Positions 25,547-34,445 are shown, counted from the first letter of the stretch. The stretch is DNA of 48,084 nucleotides from JBPCPM01 sp050999155 (GCA_050999155.1 JBPCPM010000176.1:1-48084), one strand, 5' to 3'. The notes: generated by a model from the letters alone, not told the origin. Made by a program: numbers and translations.

Positions 25547-26469
25547 GTGAGCCGACCGCCGCGCCCCCGGCCGGGTTCGCCATCGGCCATTGCACCGACC
25601 GGGAGGGCTCGACCGGCTGCACGGTCGTGCTCGCGCCCGACGGGAGCCGCTGCGGCGTCGACGTGCGCGGGGGCGGTCCCGGCACACGGGAGACCGACAT
25701 CATCGGCCCCTACGCGGGGCGCGGGGAGGCGACGGCCGTGCTGCTCACGGGCGGCAGCGCCTACGGTCTGGCCGCCGCCGACGGGGTCGTCGGGTGGCTG
25801 GAGGAGCGGGGGAGAGGAGTTCCCACGCCGGCCGGGGTCGTCCCGATCGTTCCAGCCGCCGTGGTCTTCGACCTGACCGAGGGCCGCGCCGACCGTCGGC
25901 CGGGACCCCGTGAGGGCCGCGAGGCCTGCGAGGCCGCGCGGGAAGGCGTACCCGGGCGCGGCTCGGTGGGGGCGGGCACCGGCACCGCCGTGGCGAAGAT
26001 CAAGGGCCGGGAGCACGCGACGGCTGCCGGTGTGGGCTACGCGGCGATGACGCTCCCCGACCACACCACCGTCGCGGTCCTCGCGGTCGTCAACGCCTTC
26101 GGTGACGTGATCGGGGAGGACGGCGGACTGCTCGCCGGGCCACCCGGGGGCGAGCGGACCACCGAGGCGCTGCGCGAGATTCCGGCGCCGCCGTGGGAGC
26201 AGCACGAGGGCCAGAACACGACGCTGGTGGCCGTCATGACCGACGCGCCGCTGTCATCCGTCGGATGCGGGTCGGTCGCCCGGATGGCGTCGGCCGGGGT
26301 GGCACGGGCCGTGGACCCGGTCTTCACCCGCGTCGACGGCGACGCGGTCTTCTGCCAGGCGTCAGGCGACGGCGAGGAGGCCTGGGCCACCACCATGGTG
26401 GTGGGGACCACCGCGGCCGAGCTGACCGCCGCCGCGATCCGCGACGGCGTCCGCAGCGCCGGGCGCTAG
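25543..26469 (+). CDS. P1 family (DmpA/NylC-type) self-cleaving aminopeptidase-hydrolase
   Basis: N-terminal-nucleophile-like hydrolase of the P1 peptidase family, which activates itself by cutting its chain. The 308 residues contain DIIGPYAGRGEATAVLLTG, GGSAYGL, GAGTGTAVAKIKG, VNAFGDVIG and the cleavage region GQNTTLVAVMTDAPL, with predicted cut between N225 and T226, leaving Thr as nucleophile. Substrates in the family include D-amino-acid amides, beta-peptides and nylon oligomers; the natural one here is unknown. GTG at 25543 overlaps the mutM stop (GTGA). Confidence 0.87.
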   Translation: MSEPTAAPPAGFAIGHCTDREGSTGCTVVLAPDGSRCGVDVRGGGPGTRETDIIGPYAGRGEATAVLLTGGSAYGLAAADGVVGWLEERGRGVPTPAGVVPIVPAAVVFDLTEGRADRRPGPREGREACEAAREGVPGRGSVGAGTGTAVAKIKGREHATAAGVGYAAMTLPDHTTVAVLAVVNAFGDVIGEDGGLLAGPPGGERTTEALREIPAPPWEQHEGQNTTLVAVMTDAPLSSVGCGSVARMASAGVARAVDPVFTRVDGDAVFCQASGDGEEAWATTMVVGTTAAELTAAAIRDGVRSAGR

Positions 26470-26481
26470 CGGCACCGGGAC

Positions 26482-26778
26482 TCAGGCGACGGCGAGGTCG
26501 CCGAGCTGACCGGCGCGGTCCAGCGCGGCCATCGTGTCGAAGCCGCCGATCGGCTCGTCGTCGACGAGCAGCTGGGGAAAGGTCATCAGCCCGGTCTTCT
26601 CGACCAGGGCCTCACGGCTTTCCATGTCGCGGCCGAGGTGGATCTCCTCGTACGGGATCCCGCGCTGGGTCAGCAGCCGCTTGGCCGCCTGGCAGTAGCC
26701 GCAGAAGGCCGTGGTGTAGAGGACGATGTTCCGGGCGCGGTTCGCGGCTGCGTCGGGAGTCGCTGCGTCGTCGGTCAT
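26482..26778 (-). CDS. Glutaredoxin-like protein
   Basis: A 98-residue thioredoxin-fold protein: strand IVLYTTAFC, redox motif CGYC, then FPQLLVDDEPIGGFDTM with the cis-proline and GG motif typical of glutaredoxins. It may use mycothiol or another actinobacterial thiol (mycoredoxin role), which is inference. Short N-terminal tail TDDAATPDAAANRAR. ATG at 26778; it runs toward the P1 peptidase gene with a 12-base gap and diverges from recO. Confidence 0.9.
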   Translation of the reverse strand: MTDDAATPDAAANRARNIVLYTTAFCGYCQAAKRLLTQRGIPYEEIHLGRDMESREALVEKTGLMTFPQLLVDDEPIGGFDTMAALDRAGQLGDLAVA

Positions 26779-26861
26779 TTGCGTCAGGCTAGCGTCAGCA
26801 GCGGGAAATCTGCCGCTTGCTGAACCGATGCTCCCGCCTGCCTGTGCGCCATGCTGAAGCG

Positions 26862-27587
26862 ATGGCCGGTTCGCTGAAGACCGACGCGGTGATCGTGCGC
26901 AGCATCCGCTACGCCGAGGCGGATCGCATCCTGCACGCCTACACGCCCGCGATGGGGCGGATCTCGGCGATCGCCAAGGGCGTGCGCCGGCCTCGGTCGC
27001 GGTTCGGCGGGCGGCTCGAGCCGTTCACCCGGGTCGGCCTCGTGCTGCACCAGGGGCGCAGCGACCTCATGACGGTCACCGGCGCCTCGACCCTCGATGC
27101 CCACCCCCGGATCCGCACGGACGGGCGGGCGCTGGAGGCGGCGGCCCACGCGGCCCAGGCGGTCAGCCGGCTGCTCGACAGCGCCGAGCCGAACGCGGCC
27201 GCCTACCACCTGCTCGCCCGGTACTTGCAGCTGCTCGACGACCCGGCGCTGCAGCAGCGGACGGCGGCCGTGTCCGGGCGGATCGCCTTCCGGCTCAAGC
27301 TCGCCCTGGCCACCGGGTTCGGTCCCGAGCTCGCGTCGTGCGCGAGCTGCGGGGAGGCCGACCACCTGACGGGGTTCTCCGGCGCAGCCGGCGGCGTGGT
27401 GTGCTCGGCCTGCGAAGCGGCTGCCTTCCCGTTGTCGGCCGAGGCCCACCGGCTGCTGGTCGACGCGCTGGCGGCGCCGCTCGCCGAGGTCCCCGAGGCG
27501 TCGCAGAGCGCCGAGCGCCAGGCTGATCGCGCGGTCCGCGAGGTGCTCGAGCACCACGCCAACGTCCGGATCCGTTCCGCCGCCTGA
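26862..27587 (+). CDS. recO: DNA repair protein RecO
   Basis: Helps load RecA on gaps and anneals strands in the RecFOR pathway. The 241 residues have an N-terminal OB fold (KTDAVIVRSIRYAEADRIL, AKGVRRPRSRFGGRLEPF), a helical middle and a zinc finger CASC then CSAC near 175-200. ATG at 26862 gives the family start MAGSLKTDAV; an upstream start at 26817 would add 15 residues. Divergent from the glutaredoxin gene. Confidence 0.93.
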   Translation: MAGSLKTDAVIVRSIRYAEADRILHAYTPAMGRISAIAKGVRRPRSRFGGRLEPFTRVGLVLHQGRSDLMTVTGASTLDAHPRIRTDGRALEAAAHAAQAVSRLLDSAEPNAAAYHLLARYLQLLDDPALQQRTAAVSGRIAFRLKLALATGFGPELASCASCGEADHLTGFSGAAGGVVCSACEAAAFPLSAEAHRLLVDALAAPLAEVPEASQSAERQADRAVREVLEHHANVRIRSAA

Positions 27588-27646
27588 GCACCGGGCAGGT
27601 CGCGACAACCGGCGGGCCGGTTGCGCCCAGATGGCAGGATGGGGTC

Positions 27647-28108
27647 GTGGCGTACTCGATCCGCACCACCAAGCTCGATCCCCAGCCGATGCTCGCCGTC
27701 CGCGCGACAACCGTCCCCGCGGAGCTCGGGGACGTCCTGCGGCAGCTGATGTCCGAGGTCTGGGAGGACGCGGCCGCCCGCGGGGTCGAGGTCGTCGGAC
27801 CGCCGTTCGCCCGCTACTACGACTTCCACGACGACCACGTCGACCTGGAGGTCGGCTTCCCCGTCGGGTCCGCGCAGCCGCCCGGCGGCCGGGTCGAGGG
27901 CGGCGAGCTGCCTGGCGGCAAGGCGGCCGAGACGATGCACCGCGGTCCCTATGACGATGTCGGCGCGGCCCACGACGCGATCGGCGACTGGGTGCTCAAG
28001 AACCAGCGTGACCCACGCGGAGCTCCGTGGGAGAGCTACCTGACGGACCCGGCGCGGGAGCCCGACCCGTCGAAGTGGCAGACGCGAGTCACCTGGCCGC
28101 TTCGGTGA
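27647..28108 (+). CDS. GyrI-like/AraC effector-binding domain protein
   Basis: A stand-alone 153-residue SOUL/GyrI-like small-molecule-binding domain, found in sensors and in DNA gyrase inhibitor GyrI. Features: AYSIRTTKLDPQPMLAVRA, the FARYYDFHDDHVDLEVGFPV strand region, and AETMHRGPYDDVGAAHDAI. No DNA-binding domain is attached, so it may hydrolyse or bind a ligand. CAGGAT ends six bases before the GTG, possibly a leaderless promoter. Its 3' end overlaps the reverse gene at 28089 tail to tail by 20 bases. Confidence 0.82.
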   Translation: MAYSIRTTKLDPQPMLAVRATTVPAELGDVLRQLMSEVWEDAAARGVEVVGPPFARYYDFHDDHVDLEVGFPVGSAQPPGGRVEGGELPGGKAAETMHRGPYDDVGAAHDAIGDWVLKNQRDPRGAPWESYLTDPAREPDPSKWQTRVTWPLR

Positions 28109-29933
28109 GCGTCCCGCGCGGCAGCGACAGGTCCCATACCGCGCGGCCGGACTTCGAGGCGCGCGCCCGGATCCGGATCCGCTGCATCCGGCCCTCGACG
28201 GCGGAGGCGCGTCCGGGCTCGGTGGTGGCCTCCTCCATCGCGGGGTACACGGCGATGGACGCCAGCGAGGTCTCGACCGAGCCGGTCCCGACGGCGACAT
28301 CGTCGTCGTGGGGCGCGAATGTCGACCACTCGAGAAGGTCCCCCGGGCGGGCGCGGACCTCGATCCGCACCCCGTCGCTGCGGCGCGAGTAGCGGAACCG
28401 CACGGATCGCCGGGCCCACCGGCCCTTGAGGCGGAAGCCGCCGTTGACCGTGACAACGCCCGACGCCGAGGCGCGGGAGCGCAGCCCCCGGGGCGTCGCA
28501 CGGCCCGACTTGGTGACCAGGACCGGGCCCGTCTCGCGCTCGTCGGACCTGCGCGGCGTGAGGCGGGGGAATGCCGGGAGCAGGTCGCGCCAGCGCTCGC
28601 CGTCGAAGGCCTTGGCCCTGACCAGCCCGAACGGGTAGCGCAGGTCCTCGGTGGTGCGCAACGAGCGCGCCGGGCGCACGGCCAGCCAGTGGCGCTCGCC
28701 GCCGACGACGGCAAGCTCGCTGGAGCCGTTGCCCAGCCGGTGCGCAGAGCGGGCAGGCGGCGCGGGGGCGGGTAGGGTGGCCGGAAGGCTCTCACGGGCC
28801 CACTGGAGTCCCATGGCGGTCAGCCCGGCGTAGGTGGAGTCGCCTGCGTGGAGGTCGAGGCCCTTGATCAACTCCCGGTTGATCTCGCCCTCGACGAAGC
28901 CGTCGAGCGACGGGGTGATCAGCAGCCGCTTGGCGCCGACGTGCTCGGTCCGCAAACGCTGCAGGTACCGGGCGGCAAGCTCGTGGTAGGCGGCCCGCCG
29001 ACGCGGCGACGAGGTCAGCTTCGCCCCGCGCAGGGCCGCGTAGGCGGCGAACGAGAGCGCCCAGGACTGCTCGCCGGAGCGGCCGACGTAGGCGATGTCG
29101 CCGTCGGGCCCGGTGGCGCGGCGCAGCCCCTCGACCATGCGCAGCAGCACGGCGCGCGACCGGCGGTCGCGGGGGCGCTGTTCCAGGGCCCGGGCCAGGA
29201 ACGCGGCGCTGAGGGCGTGGTAGGCGAGGGGATTGTGCGGCGGGTCCGACAGCAGGTTGGCGTTGCCGCGCCGGTTGTCGCGGTCGGCCCGGCGCAGCTG
29301 GACCCGCAGGAACCGGTCGGCCAGGCCGCGGTAGTGCGCGCGGCGGGCGAGGATACCTCCCTTGCGGCTGCGAACGCCGGTGCGAAGCAGCTCCCCGACG
29401 GCGACCACCTCGACCAGCGGCTGGTTGAAGAACCGCGGCTCCCGGTGCAACAGCACCGAGCGGCGCGAGCGCAGCCACGCGCGCCAGTCGGCCTGGCGTT
29501 CCATCCAGACGGGGTGGGTGGAGAGCTTGCGCCGCGCGAGGTTGTAGGCCGCGGCCATGAACGCGGTCTCGAAGACGTTGGGCTTCTCGATGCGCCCGGA
29601 GCGCTTCCAGCGCTCGAGCTCCCAGGAGATGGCGTCGAACCCGGAGCGCACGTAGTCGTCGTCGCCCTGGGCGACCCCTTCGGCCAGCAGGGCGTAGCCC
29701 AGGACCGTCTCGTCGTAGCCCCGGGCCCGGCCCGCCCGGTTGCCGTGCAGGTAGTCGGGGAAGGCCCCGGCCTCGGTCTGCTCGTCGACGAAGGGCGTCA
29801 GCGTGGTTTCGAGCAGGCTCGCGAGCTGGCTCTCGGCGGCCGTCGGGTTGTCGTCCTGGGCCTCGGCGGGTGCGGCGGCGAGCGCCATCGCCGTCGCGAG
29901 CAGCGCCACGCACAGCAGGGCGGCGAGTGGCAC
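28089..29933 (-). CDS. Secreted two-domain protein, possibly glycan-acting (alpha-toroid plus beta domain)
   Basis: A 614-residue exported protein of uncertain function. A signal peptide is clear (MPLAALLCVALLATAMALA, cleavage after AEA). Residues ~40-385 are helical with repeated aromatic/Arg motifs (FPDYLHGNRAGRARGYDE, NVFETAFMAAAYNLARR, DSTYAGLTAMGLQWA), like an alpha/alpha toroid of lyases or glycosidases; the last ~200 residues are beta-rich with VTVNGGFRLKGRWARRSV and DLLEWSTFAPHDDDV, resembling heparinase II/III-type C-terminal domains. No catalytic set can be named. GTG at 29933 follows the upstream dehydrogenase stop by one base, so the two form an operon. Confidence 0.7.
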   Translation of the reverse strand: MPLAALLCVALLATAMALAAAPAEAQDDNPTAAESQLASLLETTLTPFVDEQTEAGAFPDYLHGNRAGRARGYDETVLGYALLAEGVAQGDDDYVRSGFDAISWELERWKRSGRIEKPNVFETAFMAAAYNLARRKLSTHPVWMERQADWRAWLRSRRSVLLHREPRFFNQPLVEVVAVGELLRTGVRSRKGGILARRAHYRGLADRFLRVQLRRADRDNRRGNANLLSDPPHNPLAYHALSAAFLARALEQRPRDRRSRAVLLRMVEGLRRATGPDGDIAYVGRSGEQSWALSFAAYAALRGAKLTSSPRRRAAYHELAARYLQRLRTEHVGAKRLLITPSLDGFVEGEINRELIKGLDLHAGDSTYAGLTAMGLQWARESLPATLPAPAPPARSAHRLGNGSSELAVVGGERHWLAVRPARSLRTTEDLRYPFGLVRAKAFDGERWRDLLPAFPRLTPRRSDERETGPVLVTKSGRATPRGLRSRASASGVVTVNGGFRLKGRWARRSVRFRYSRRSDGVRIEVRARPGDLLEWSTFAPHDDDVAVGTGSVETSLASIAVYPAMEEATTEPGRASAVEGRMQRIRIRARASKSGRAVWDLSLPRGTLTEAAR

Positions 29934-29934
29934 G

Positions 29935-30693
29935 TCAGTCGGGCCGATATAGGCGCTCGGTGACGCGAAGCTGGACGCTGCGCGGCGTGGGCAGGTCGGC
30001 GATGCGCATCAGCCAGCGGATCTTCGCGCCGGGGACGACTGCGCGCCGGTTGCGGTCGTAGGCCTCCAGGGACTCGGCGACGCACTGCTGCGCGCTGATC
30101 GCTCCCGGGATCTTCTCCGCGCCGTCCTCGAATCCGGCCACCTTCTGCCACTCGGTGGGCACCGGGCCGGGGTTGACGCACAGCACGCGCACGCCGGTGT
30201 CACGCAGCTCGGTGTGCAGGGCGTCGTGGAAGGTCCGGGCGAAGGCCTTGCTGGCGCTGTAGACGGCCTCGTAGGGCAGCGGCTGCTGGCCGGCCGTCGA
30301 GGCGACGGTGATGACGCCGCCCCAGTCGCGCTCGACCATGCCGGGCAAGAATGCGTGGGTGAGTGTCACCACGGCCTCGCAGTTGACCCGGACCTCGTCT
30401 GCCTCGACCGCCGCTTGCTGGTCGAGGAACCGCCCGTGGGTGCCAAACCCGGCGCTGTTGACGAGCAGGTCGATCTCCAACCCCAGCTTCTCCACGGCGC
30501 CGGCCACGTCGGAGGCCTCGGTGCTGAGGTCCATGGCCAGGACCTCGGTGCGCGTGGGAAGCTCGTCGGCAAGTGCCCGCAGCCGGTCCTTGCGGCGGGC
30601 CAGGAGCACGAGCCCGTAGCCGCGATCGGCGAGCTGGCGGGCGAACTGCTCGCCGATTCCCGAGGAGGCTCCGGTCACGAGGGCGGTAGGCAT
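29935..30693 (-). CDS. Short-chain dehydrogenase/reductase
   Basis: A 252-residue classical SDR: TALVTGASSGIGEQFARQLA Rossmann turn, VNSAGFG, catalytic Ser in VASTAG and YSASKAF with the Tyr/Lys pair, and a C-terminal extension that may touch the membrane. This subgroup is often annotated DltE-like or ketoacyl reductase. NADP preference is suggested by LLARRKDRL after strand two. ATG at 30693 has a TACCCT box six bases upstream and no ribosome site. It is followed directly by the secreted 614-residue protein gene. Confidence 0.87.
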   Translation of the reverse strand: MPTALVTGASSGIGEQFARQLADRGYGLVLLARRKDRLRALADELPTRTEVLAMDLSTEASDVAGAVEKLGLEIDLLVNSAGFGTHGRFLDQQAAVEADEVRVNCEAVVTLTHAFLPGMVERDWGGVITVASTAGQQPLPYEAVYSASKAFARTFHDALHTELRDTGVRVLCVNPGPVPTEWQKVAGFEDGAEKIPGAISAQQCVAESLEAYDRNRRAVVPGAKIRWLMRIADLPTPRSVQLRVTERLYRPD

Positions 30694-30699
30694 CGGCGC

Positions 30700-30705
30700 A
30701 GGGTA
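30700..30705 (-). promoter_or_regulatory. -10 box TACCCT for the dehydrogenase gene, leaderless
   Basis: On the reverse strand TACCCT ends six bases before the ATG at 30693. It lies back to back with a forward TAGAAT box at 30729. Confidence 0.5.
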
Positions 30706-30728
30706 CCGACCGGCCCGCCCGGGCCGCC

Positions 30729-30734
30729 TAGAAT
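30729..30734 (+). promoter_or_regulatory. -10 box TAGAAT upstream of dgt
   Basis: TAGAAT is a close match to the TANNNT pattern and lies about 57 bases upstream of the dgt ATG. No convincing -35 is visible. Confidence 0.4.
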
Positions 30735-30790
30735 CGGCGCTGAGCGACTTCACTCGGGGAAGAAGGATCCGCGCGCCCCAGCGCCAGCCC

Positions 30791-31888
30791 ATGGGCACCC
30801 ACGCCGACGACACCGCGACAGCGCAGGCCGCCCCGGCGGCGGACGGCGCCCCTGCGCCGGGCGCTCCGCGCTCCGCGCCGGCGTCGCGGCCGCTGTCCGA
30901 GCGGACGTCCGCGCGCGAGCGGGGCGAGCTGTGGGAGCTGGCGGTGCCGAGCTACCCGGCCCGCCGCGCCCAGGCAGAGCCCGAGAGCCCGATGCGCACG
31001 CCATTTCAGCGCGACCGCGACCGGATCGTGCACTCCAAGGCCTTCCGCCGCCTCAAACACAAGACGCAGGTGTTCATCGCGCCCGAGGGCGATCACTACC
31101 GCACCCGGCTGACCCACACGCTCGAGGCGTCGTCGATCTCCCGCGGGGTGGCCCGGGCCCTCGGCCTCAACGAGGACCTCACCGAGGCGATCAGCCTCGG
31201 CCACGACCTCGGGCACCCGCCGTTCGGCCACATCGGTGAGGAGGCGCTCGACCGGGCCCTGGCGGCCCACTCGGACCGGCGGTTTCGCCACAACGAGCAC
31301 TCGCTGCGCGTCGTGGACTCGCTGGAGCGCGACGGGCGGGGGCTGAACCTCACCGAGCAGGTCCGCGACGGGATCCTGCACCACACCGGAGCGGTGGAGC
31401 CGGCGAGCCTGGAGGGGGCCGTCGTCCGGTTGGTGGACCGCGTCGCGTACATCAACCACGACATCGACGACGCAATCCGTGCCGGGATCCTCGTCGAGAG
31501 CGACCTGCCCTCCGACGAGATCGACATGCTCGGCACGACGGGCAGCGACCGGATCGACGCGCTCGCCCGAGACATCGTCGACACGTCGGCCCGCGAGGGT
31601 GCGATCGCCCAGAGCCCCGAGCTGGCCGAGGCCATGCAGGGCCTACGCTCCTACATGTTCGAACGGGTCTACCTCAGCCCGCAGGCGCGGGCCGAGAACG
31701 ACCGGGTCCAGCGGATGCTGCAAGCCTTGTTCGAGCACTACGCGCACCACGCCGGGGAGCTGCCTGCGGGCGCCGAGACCGCCGCCGACACCGTCCAGCG
31801 GGTCACCGACTACCTGGCGGGCATGACCGACCGGTACTGCATCGCGACCTTCAAGGCGCTGTCGGTGCCCGAGGAGTCCCCGCTGTAG
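30791..31888 (+). CDS. dgt: dGTP triphosphohydrolase-like HD-domain protein
   Basis: Hydrolyses dNTPs to nucleosides and triphosphate. The 365 residues start with a ~65-residue Ala/Pro-rich tail, then SPMRTPFQRDRDRIVHSKAF, RRLKHKTQVF and the HD motif set: RLTHTLEAS, GHDLGHPPFGH, HNEHSLRVV and, later, DRVAYINHDIDDA. This is the type found next to dnaG in actinobacteria. The ribosome site is weak (AGAAGGA is ~25 bases away). The stop TAG shares its G with the dnaG start, giving tight coupling. Confidence 0.92.
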   Translation: MGTHADDTATAQAAPAADGAPAPGAPRSAPASRPLSERTSARERGELWELAVPSYPARRAQAEPESPMRTPFQRDRDRIVHSKAFRRLKHKTQVFIAPEGDHYRTRLTHTLEASSISRGVARALGLNEDLTEAISLGHDLGHPPFGHIGEEALDRALAAHSDRRFRHNEHSLRVVDSLERDGRGLNLTEQVRDGILHHTGAVEPASLEGAVVRLVDRVAYINHDIDDAIRAGILVESDLPSDEIDMLGTTGSDRIDALARDIVDTSAREGAIAQSPELAEAMQGLRSYMFERVYLSPQARAENDRVQRMLQALFEHYAHHAGELPAGAETAADTVQRVTDYLAGMTDRYCIATFKALSVPEESPL

Positions 31889-33666
31889 TGGCCGGCTTTT
31901 CCCGCGAGACGATCGACAAGGTCCGCGACGCGTCGGACATCGGCGAGCTGGTCTCGGTGCACACCGACCTGCGGCGCACCGGTCAGCGGCTCACCGGACT
32001 GTGCCCCTTCCACGACGAGCGGACCCCGTCGTTCTCGGTCAACCCGGCCGACAAGCTCTACTACTGCTTCGGCTGCGAGGCCTCCGGCGACGTTTTCACC
32101 TTCGTCATGGAGACCGAGGGTGTCGACTTCGGCGAGTCGGTGGAGCTGCTGGGCGAGCGGTTCGGGGTGGAGGTCGAGCGCGAGGAGCAGGACCCAAAGG
32201 CCGAAGCGGCCCGCCGGCGCCGGGCGCGCTACCTCTCGGCCCTGGACCGGGCGTCCGGGTACTACGCCCGCGTGCTGTGGGAGGGCAACGACCGCCAGGC
32301 AGTGCGGGCCCGCGAGTACCTCGCCGGCCGGGGGCTGGGCGAGGAGGTGCTGCGCACCTTCGGGGTCGGCTTCGCGCCCAAGGCGTGGGACACGCTGCTG
32401 ATGCGCGGTCAGCAGGGCGGCTTCTCGGTGGCCGAGCTGGAGGGGGCGGGGCTCGTGCAGCCGGGTCGCAAGGGCGGCCACTACGACCGGTTCCGGGGGC
32501 GGATCGTGTTTCCCATCCGCGACGGTCGCGGCCGCACGCTGGGCTTCGGCGCCCGGCGGACCGACGAGGATGCGTCGGGTCCGAAATACCTCAACTCGCC
32601 CGAGGGCGAGCTGTACCACAAGAGCCGCACCCTCTTTGGCATCGACCAGGCGCGCGGGCCGATCGCCCGGGCCCAGCGGGCGATCGTCGCCGAGGGCTAC
32701 ACCGACGTGCTCGCGCTGCACCAGGCGGGCATCGACACCGCGGTGGCGGTCATGGGCACGGCGATCACGCCCGAGCAGCTGGCCACGCTCTCGGCCCTGG
32801 CCGAGGAGGTGGTGCTGGCCCTCGACGCCGACAGCGCCGGCCAGGACGCCATGGTCCGCGCACAGCGGCTGGCCGAGCAGCGGCGGATGCGCCTGCGCGT
32901 CCTGCGGATGCCCGAGGGGGTGGACCCTGCCGACTTCTTCGCCGACCACGGCGCCGAGGAGTTCGAGGCCATGGTCGAGGCGGCGGTCGAGCTGCCGGAG
33001 TTCCAGGTCTCGACGATCCTCGACCGGGCCGACACGACCAGCGCCGCCGGTCGCGACCAGGCCCTGCTGCGGCTGGCGCCGGTGGTCGACGCGCTCGACG
33101 AGTCGGTCCGTCGTTCGGAGCTGGAGCGCCGGGTGGCCGACGCGCTGGACCTCCAGCCGTCGCTGGTGCGCACCGCCATGGCCGACGCCCGCTCGGGCGC
33201 CGGGCGGCCGCAGCCCGACCAGGCGGCCCGTCAGCGCCGGCCCGGCCCGGCCCGGCACGTGGTCAACGCCAGTCCGCGCGAGCGGCGCGAGCAGGCCCTG
33301 CTGGCCATGTGCATCGCCAACCCGGCCGACGGACAGGAGTTCCTGGATCGGCTGACGCCCGGCCACCTCTCGTCGCCGCTGTCGGTGCGGGCCGCGGAGT
33401 GGCTCGCGGGCCACCTCCAAGCGCCGCTGGAGGGCATCGACCGCGAGGACGAGGAGCTGGCGGGCCTGCTGGCCAAGCTCTCGACGATGGCCGACGCCTC
33501 CCCGGCGCCGCGCCACGCCCTGGAGGTCAACTTCCTGCAGCTGGAGGTCCGCATGCTCGAGGACCAGATCGCCCGGGTGGCCGCCGGCGACGAGGAGGAG
33601 CGGATGCAGCTGGTCCGCCGCCGGGCCGAGCTGCGCGAAGAGCTCAGCCGCTCGGCGCGGGCGTAG
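31888..33666 (+). CDS. dnaG: DNA primase
   Basis: Makes RNA primers at the replication fork. The 592 residues contain the N-terminal zinc-binding domain (C39PFH42 and C60FGC63), the catalytic RNA-polymerase domain with GRIVFPI and FGARR, the Toprim acidic motifs VAEGYTDV and LALDADSAGQD, and a C-terminal helicase-binding domain from ~430. Starts at GTG 31888 overlapping dgt. In many actinobacteria and Gram-positives rpoD follows dnaG; here an HNH nuclease gene follows instead. Confidence 0.96.
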   Translation: MAGFSRETIDKVRDASDIGELVSVHTDLRRTGQRLTGLCPFHDERTPSFSVNPADKLYYCFGCEASGDVFTFVMETEGVDFGESVELLGERFGVEVEREEQDPKAEAARRRRARYLSALDRASGYYARVLWEGNDRQAVRAREYLAGRGLGEEVLRTFGVGFAPKAWDTLLMRGQQGGFSVAELEGAGLVQPGRKGGHYDRFRGRIVFPIRDGRGRTLGFGARRTDEDASGPKYLNSPEGELYHKSRTLFGIDQARGPIARAQRAIVAEGYTDVLALHQAGIDTAVAVMGTAITPEQLATLSALAEEVVLALDADSAGQDAMVRAQRLAEQRRMRLRVLRMPEGVDPADFFADHGAEEFEAMVEAAVELPEFQVSTILDRADTTSAAGRDQALLRLAPVVDALDESVRRSELERRVADALDLQPSLVRTAMADARSGAGRPQPDQAARQRRPGPARHVVNASPRERREQALLAMCIANPADGQEFLDRLTPGHLSSPLSVRAAEWLAGHLQAPLEGIDREDEELAGLLAKLSTMADASPAPRHALEVNFLQLEVRMLEDQIARVAAGDEEERMQLVRRRAELREELSRSARA

Positions 33667-33684
33667 CCGCGTCCGCGCGTAGTG

Positions 33685-33698
33685 CGAACATACGTTCG
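33685..33698 (+). promoter_or_regulatory. LexA-binding SOS box (CGAACATACGTTCG)
   Basis: The 14 bases match every position of the Gram-positive/actinobacterial LexA consensus CGAACRNRYGTTYG and form an inverted repeat. The last base is the first base of the GTG chosen for the HNH gene, so bound LexA would block transcription or initiation there. No second box was seen in the window. Confidence 0.8.
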
Positions 33699-34420
33699 TG
33701 CAGGCCGATGCGCTCGCCACCATGATCAGTTCCGGACTGTCCTACCGCGAGATCGGGGAACGCGTCGGGCTCAGTGGCTCGACGGTTGCCTATTGGGCTC
33801 GTAAGCACGGCCTCGAAGCCCAGGGCGCAGCCCGGTTTCGGGCGAAGGGACCCATTGCGCGGGCAACCTTGGAGAGCCTCGTCATACAAGGGCTGACGAC
33901 GCGGCAGATCGCCGAACGCACTCAGCGAAGCCAGACCACCGTCCGGCATTGGCTGCGTCGGTACGGCCTGGAAACGGCGCGGGCATCCCGATGGGGCACT
34001 CGCAACCATCAACCGGGCCAGCCTCCGGTCCGCCAACTCGAGTGCGCGGTGCACGGGCGCACGCGGTTCGTGCTCGAAGGTCGCGGGCGGTATCGGTGCG
34101 CGGCATGCCGGTCCGAAGGGGTGACCGCGAGGCGGCGCCGCGTCAAGGAGATCCTCGTCGCCGAGGGCGGAGGGCAGTGTCGACTGTGCGGGTACCGGCG
34201 ATTCGTCGGTGCGCTGCAGTTCCACCACCTCGATCCCGCGAGCAAGGAGTTCGCCATATCGCTTGAGGGCGTCACCTTGTCGCTGGATCGGGTCCGCGCT
34301 GAAGCTCGCAAGTGTGTCTTGTTGTGCGCGAACTGCCACGCGGAGGTGGAAGCTGGCGTTGCCGTCGTGGGACGGGAGACCGTGGCGTCGCAGCACGGGC
34401 CGTCACCTGCTGATGCCTAA
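33698..34420 (+). CDS. SOS-controlled HNH endonuclease with two helix-turn-helix segments
   Basis: A 240-residue protein. Residues ~3-40 (MISSGLSYREIGERVGLS) and ~55-90 (LVIQGLTTRQIAERTQRSQT) are two resolvase/homeodomain-like helix-turn-helices each ending in W-x-x-(R/K)-x-G-L. A spacer with CAVHGRTRFVLEGRGRYRC and CAACRS may bind zinc. The C-terminal HNH nuclease has CRLCGYRRFVGALQFHHLDP and CVLLCANCHAEVE. Start GTG 33698 overlaps the LexA box; ATG 33722 is an alternative that would separate them. GC content is lower than in dnaG, suggesting transfer. Probably DNA-damage induced; target unknown. Confidence 0.82.
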   Translation: MQADALATMISSGLSYREIGERVGLSGSTVAYWARKHGLEAQGAARFRAKGPIARATLESLVIQGLTTRQIAERTQRSQTTVRHWLRRYGLETARASRWGTRNHQPGQPPVRQLECAVHGRTRFVLEGRGRYRCAACRSEGVTARRRRVKEILVAEGGGQCRLCGYRRFVGALQFHHLDPASKEFAISLEGVTLSLDRVRAEARKCVLLCANCHAEVEAGVAVVGRETVASQHGPSPADA

Positions 34421-34445
34421 CGAGCCGGTACCCTCCCGGGGCCTT

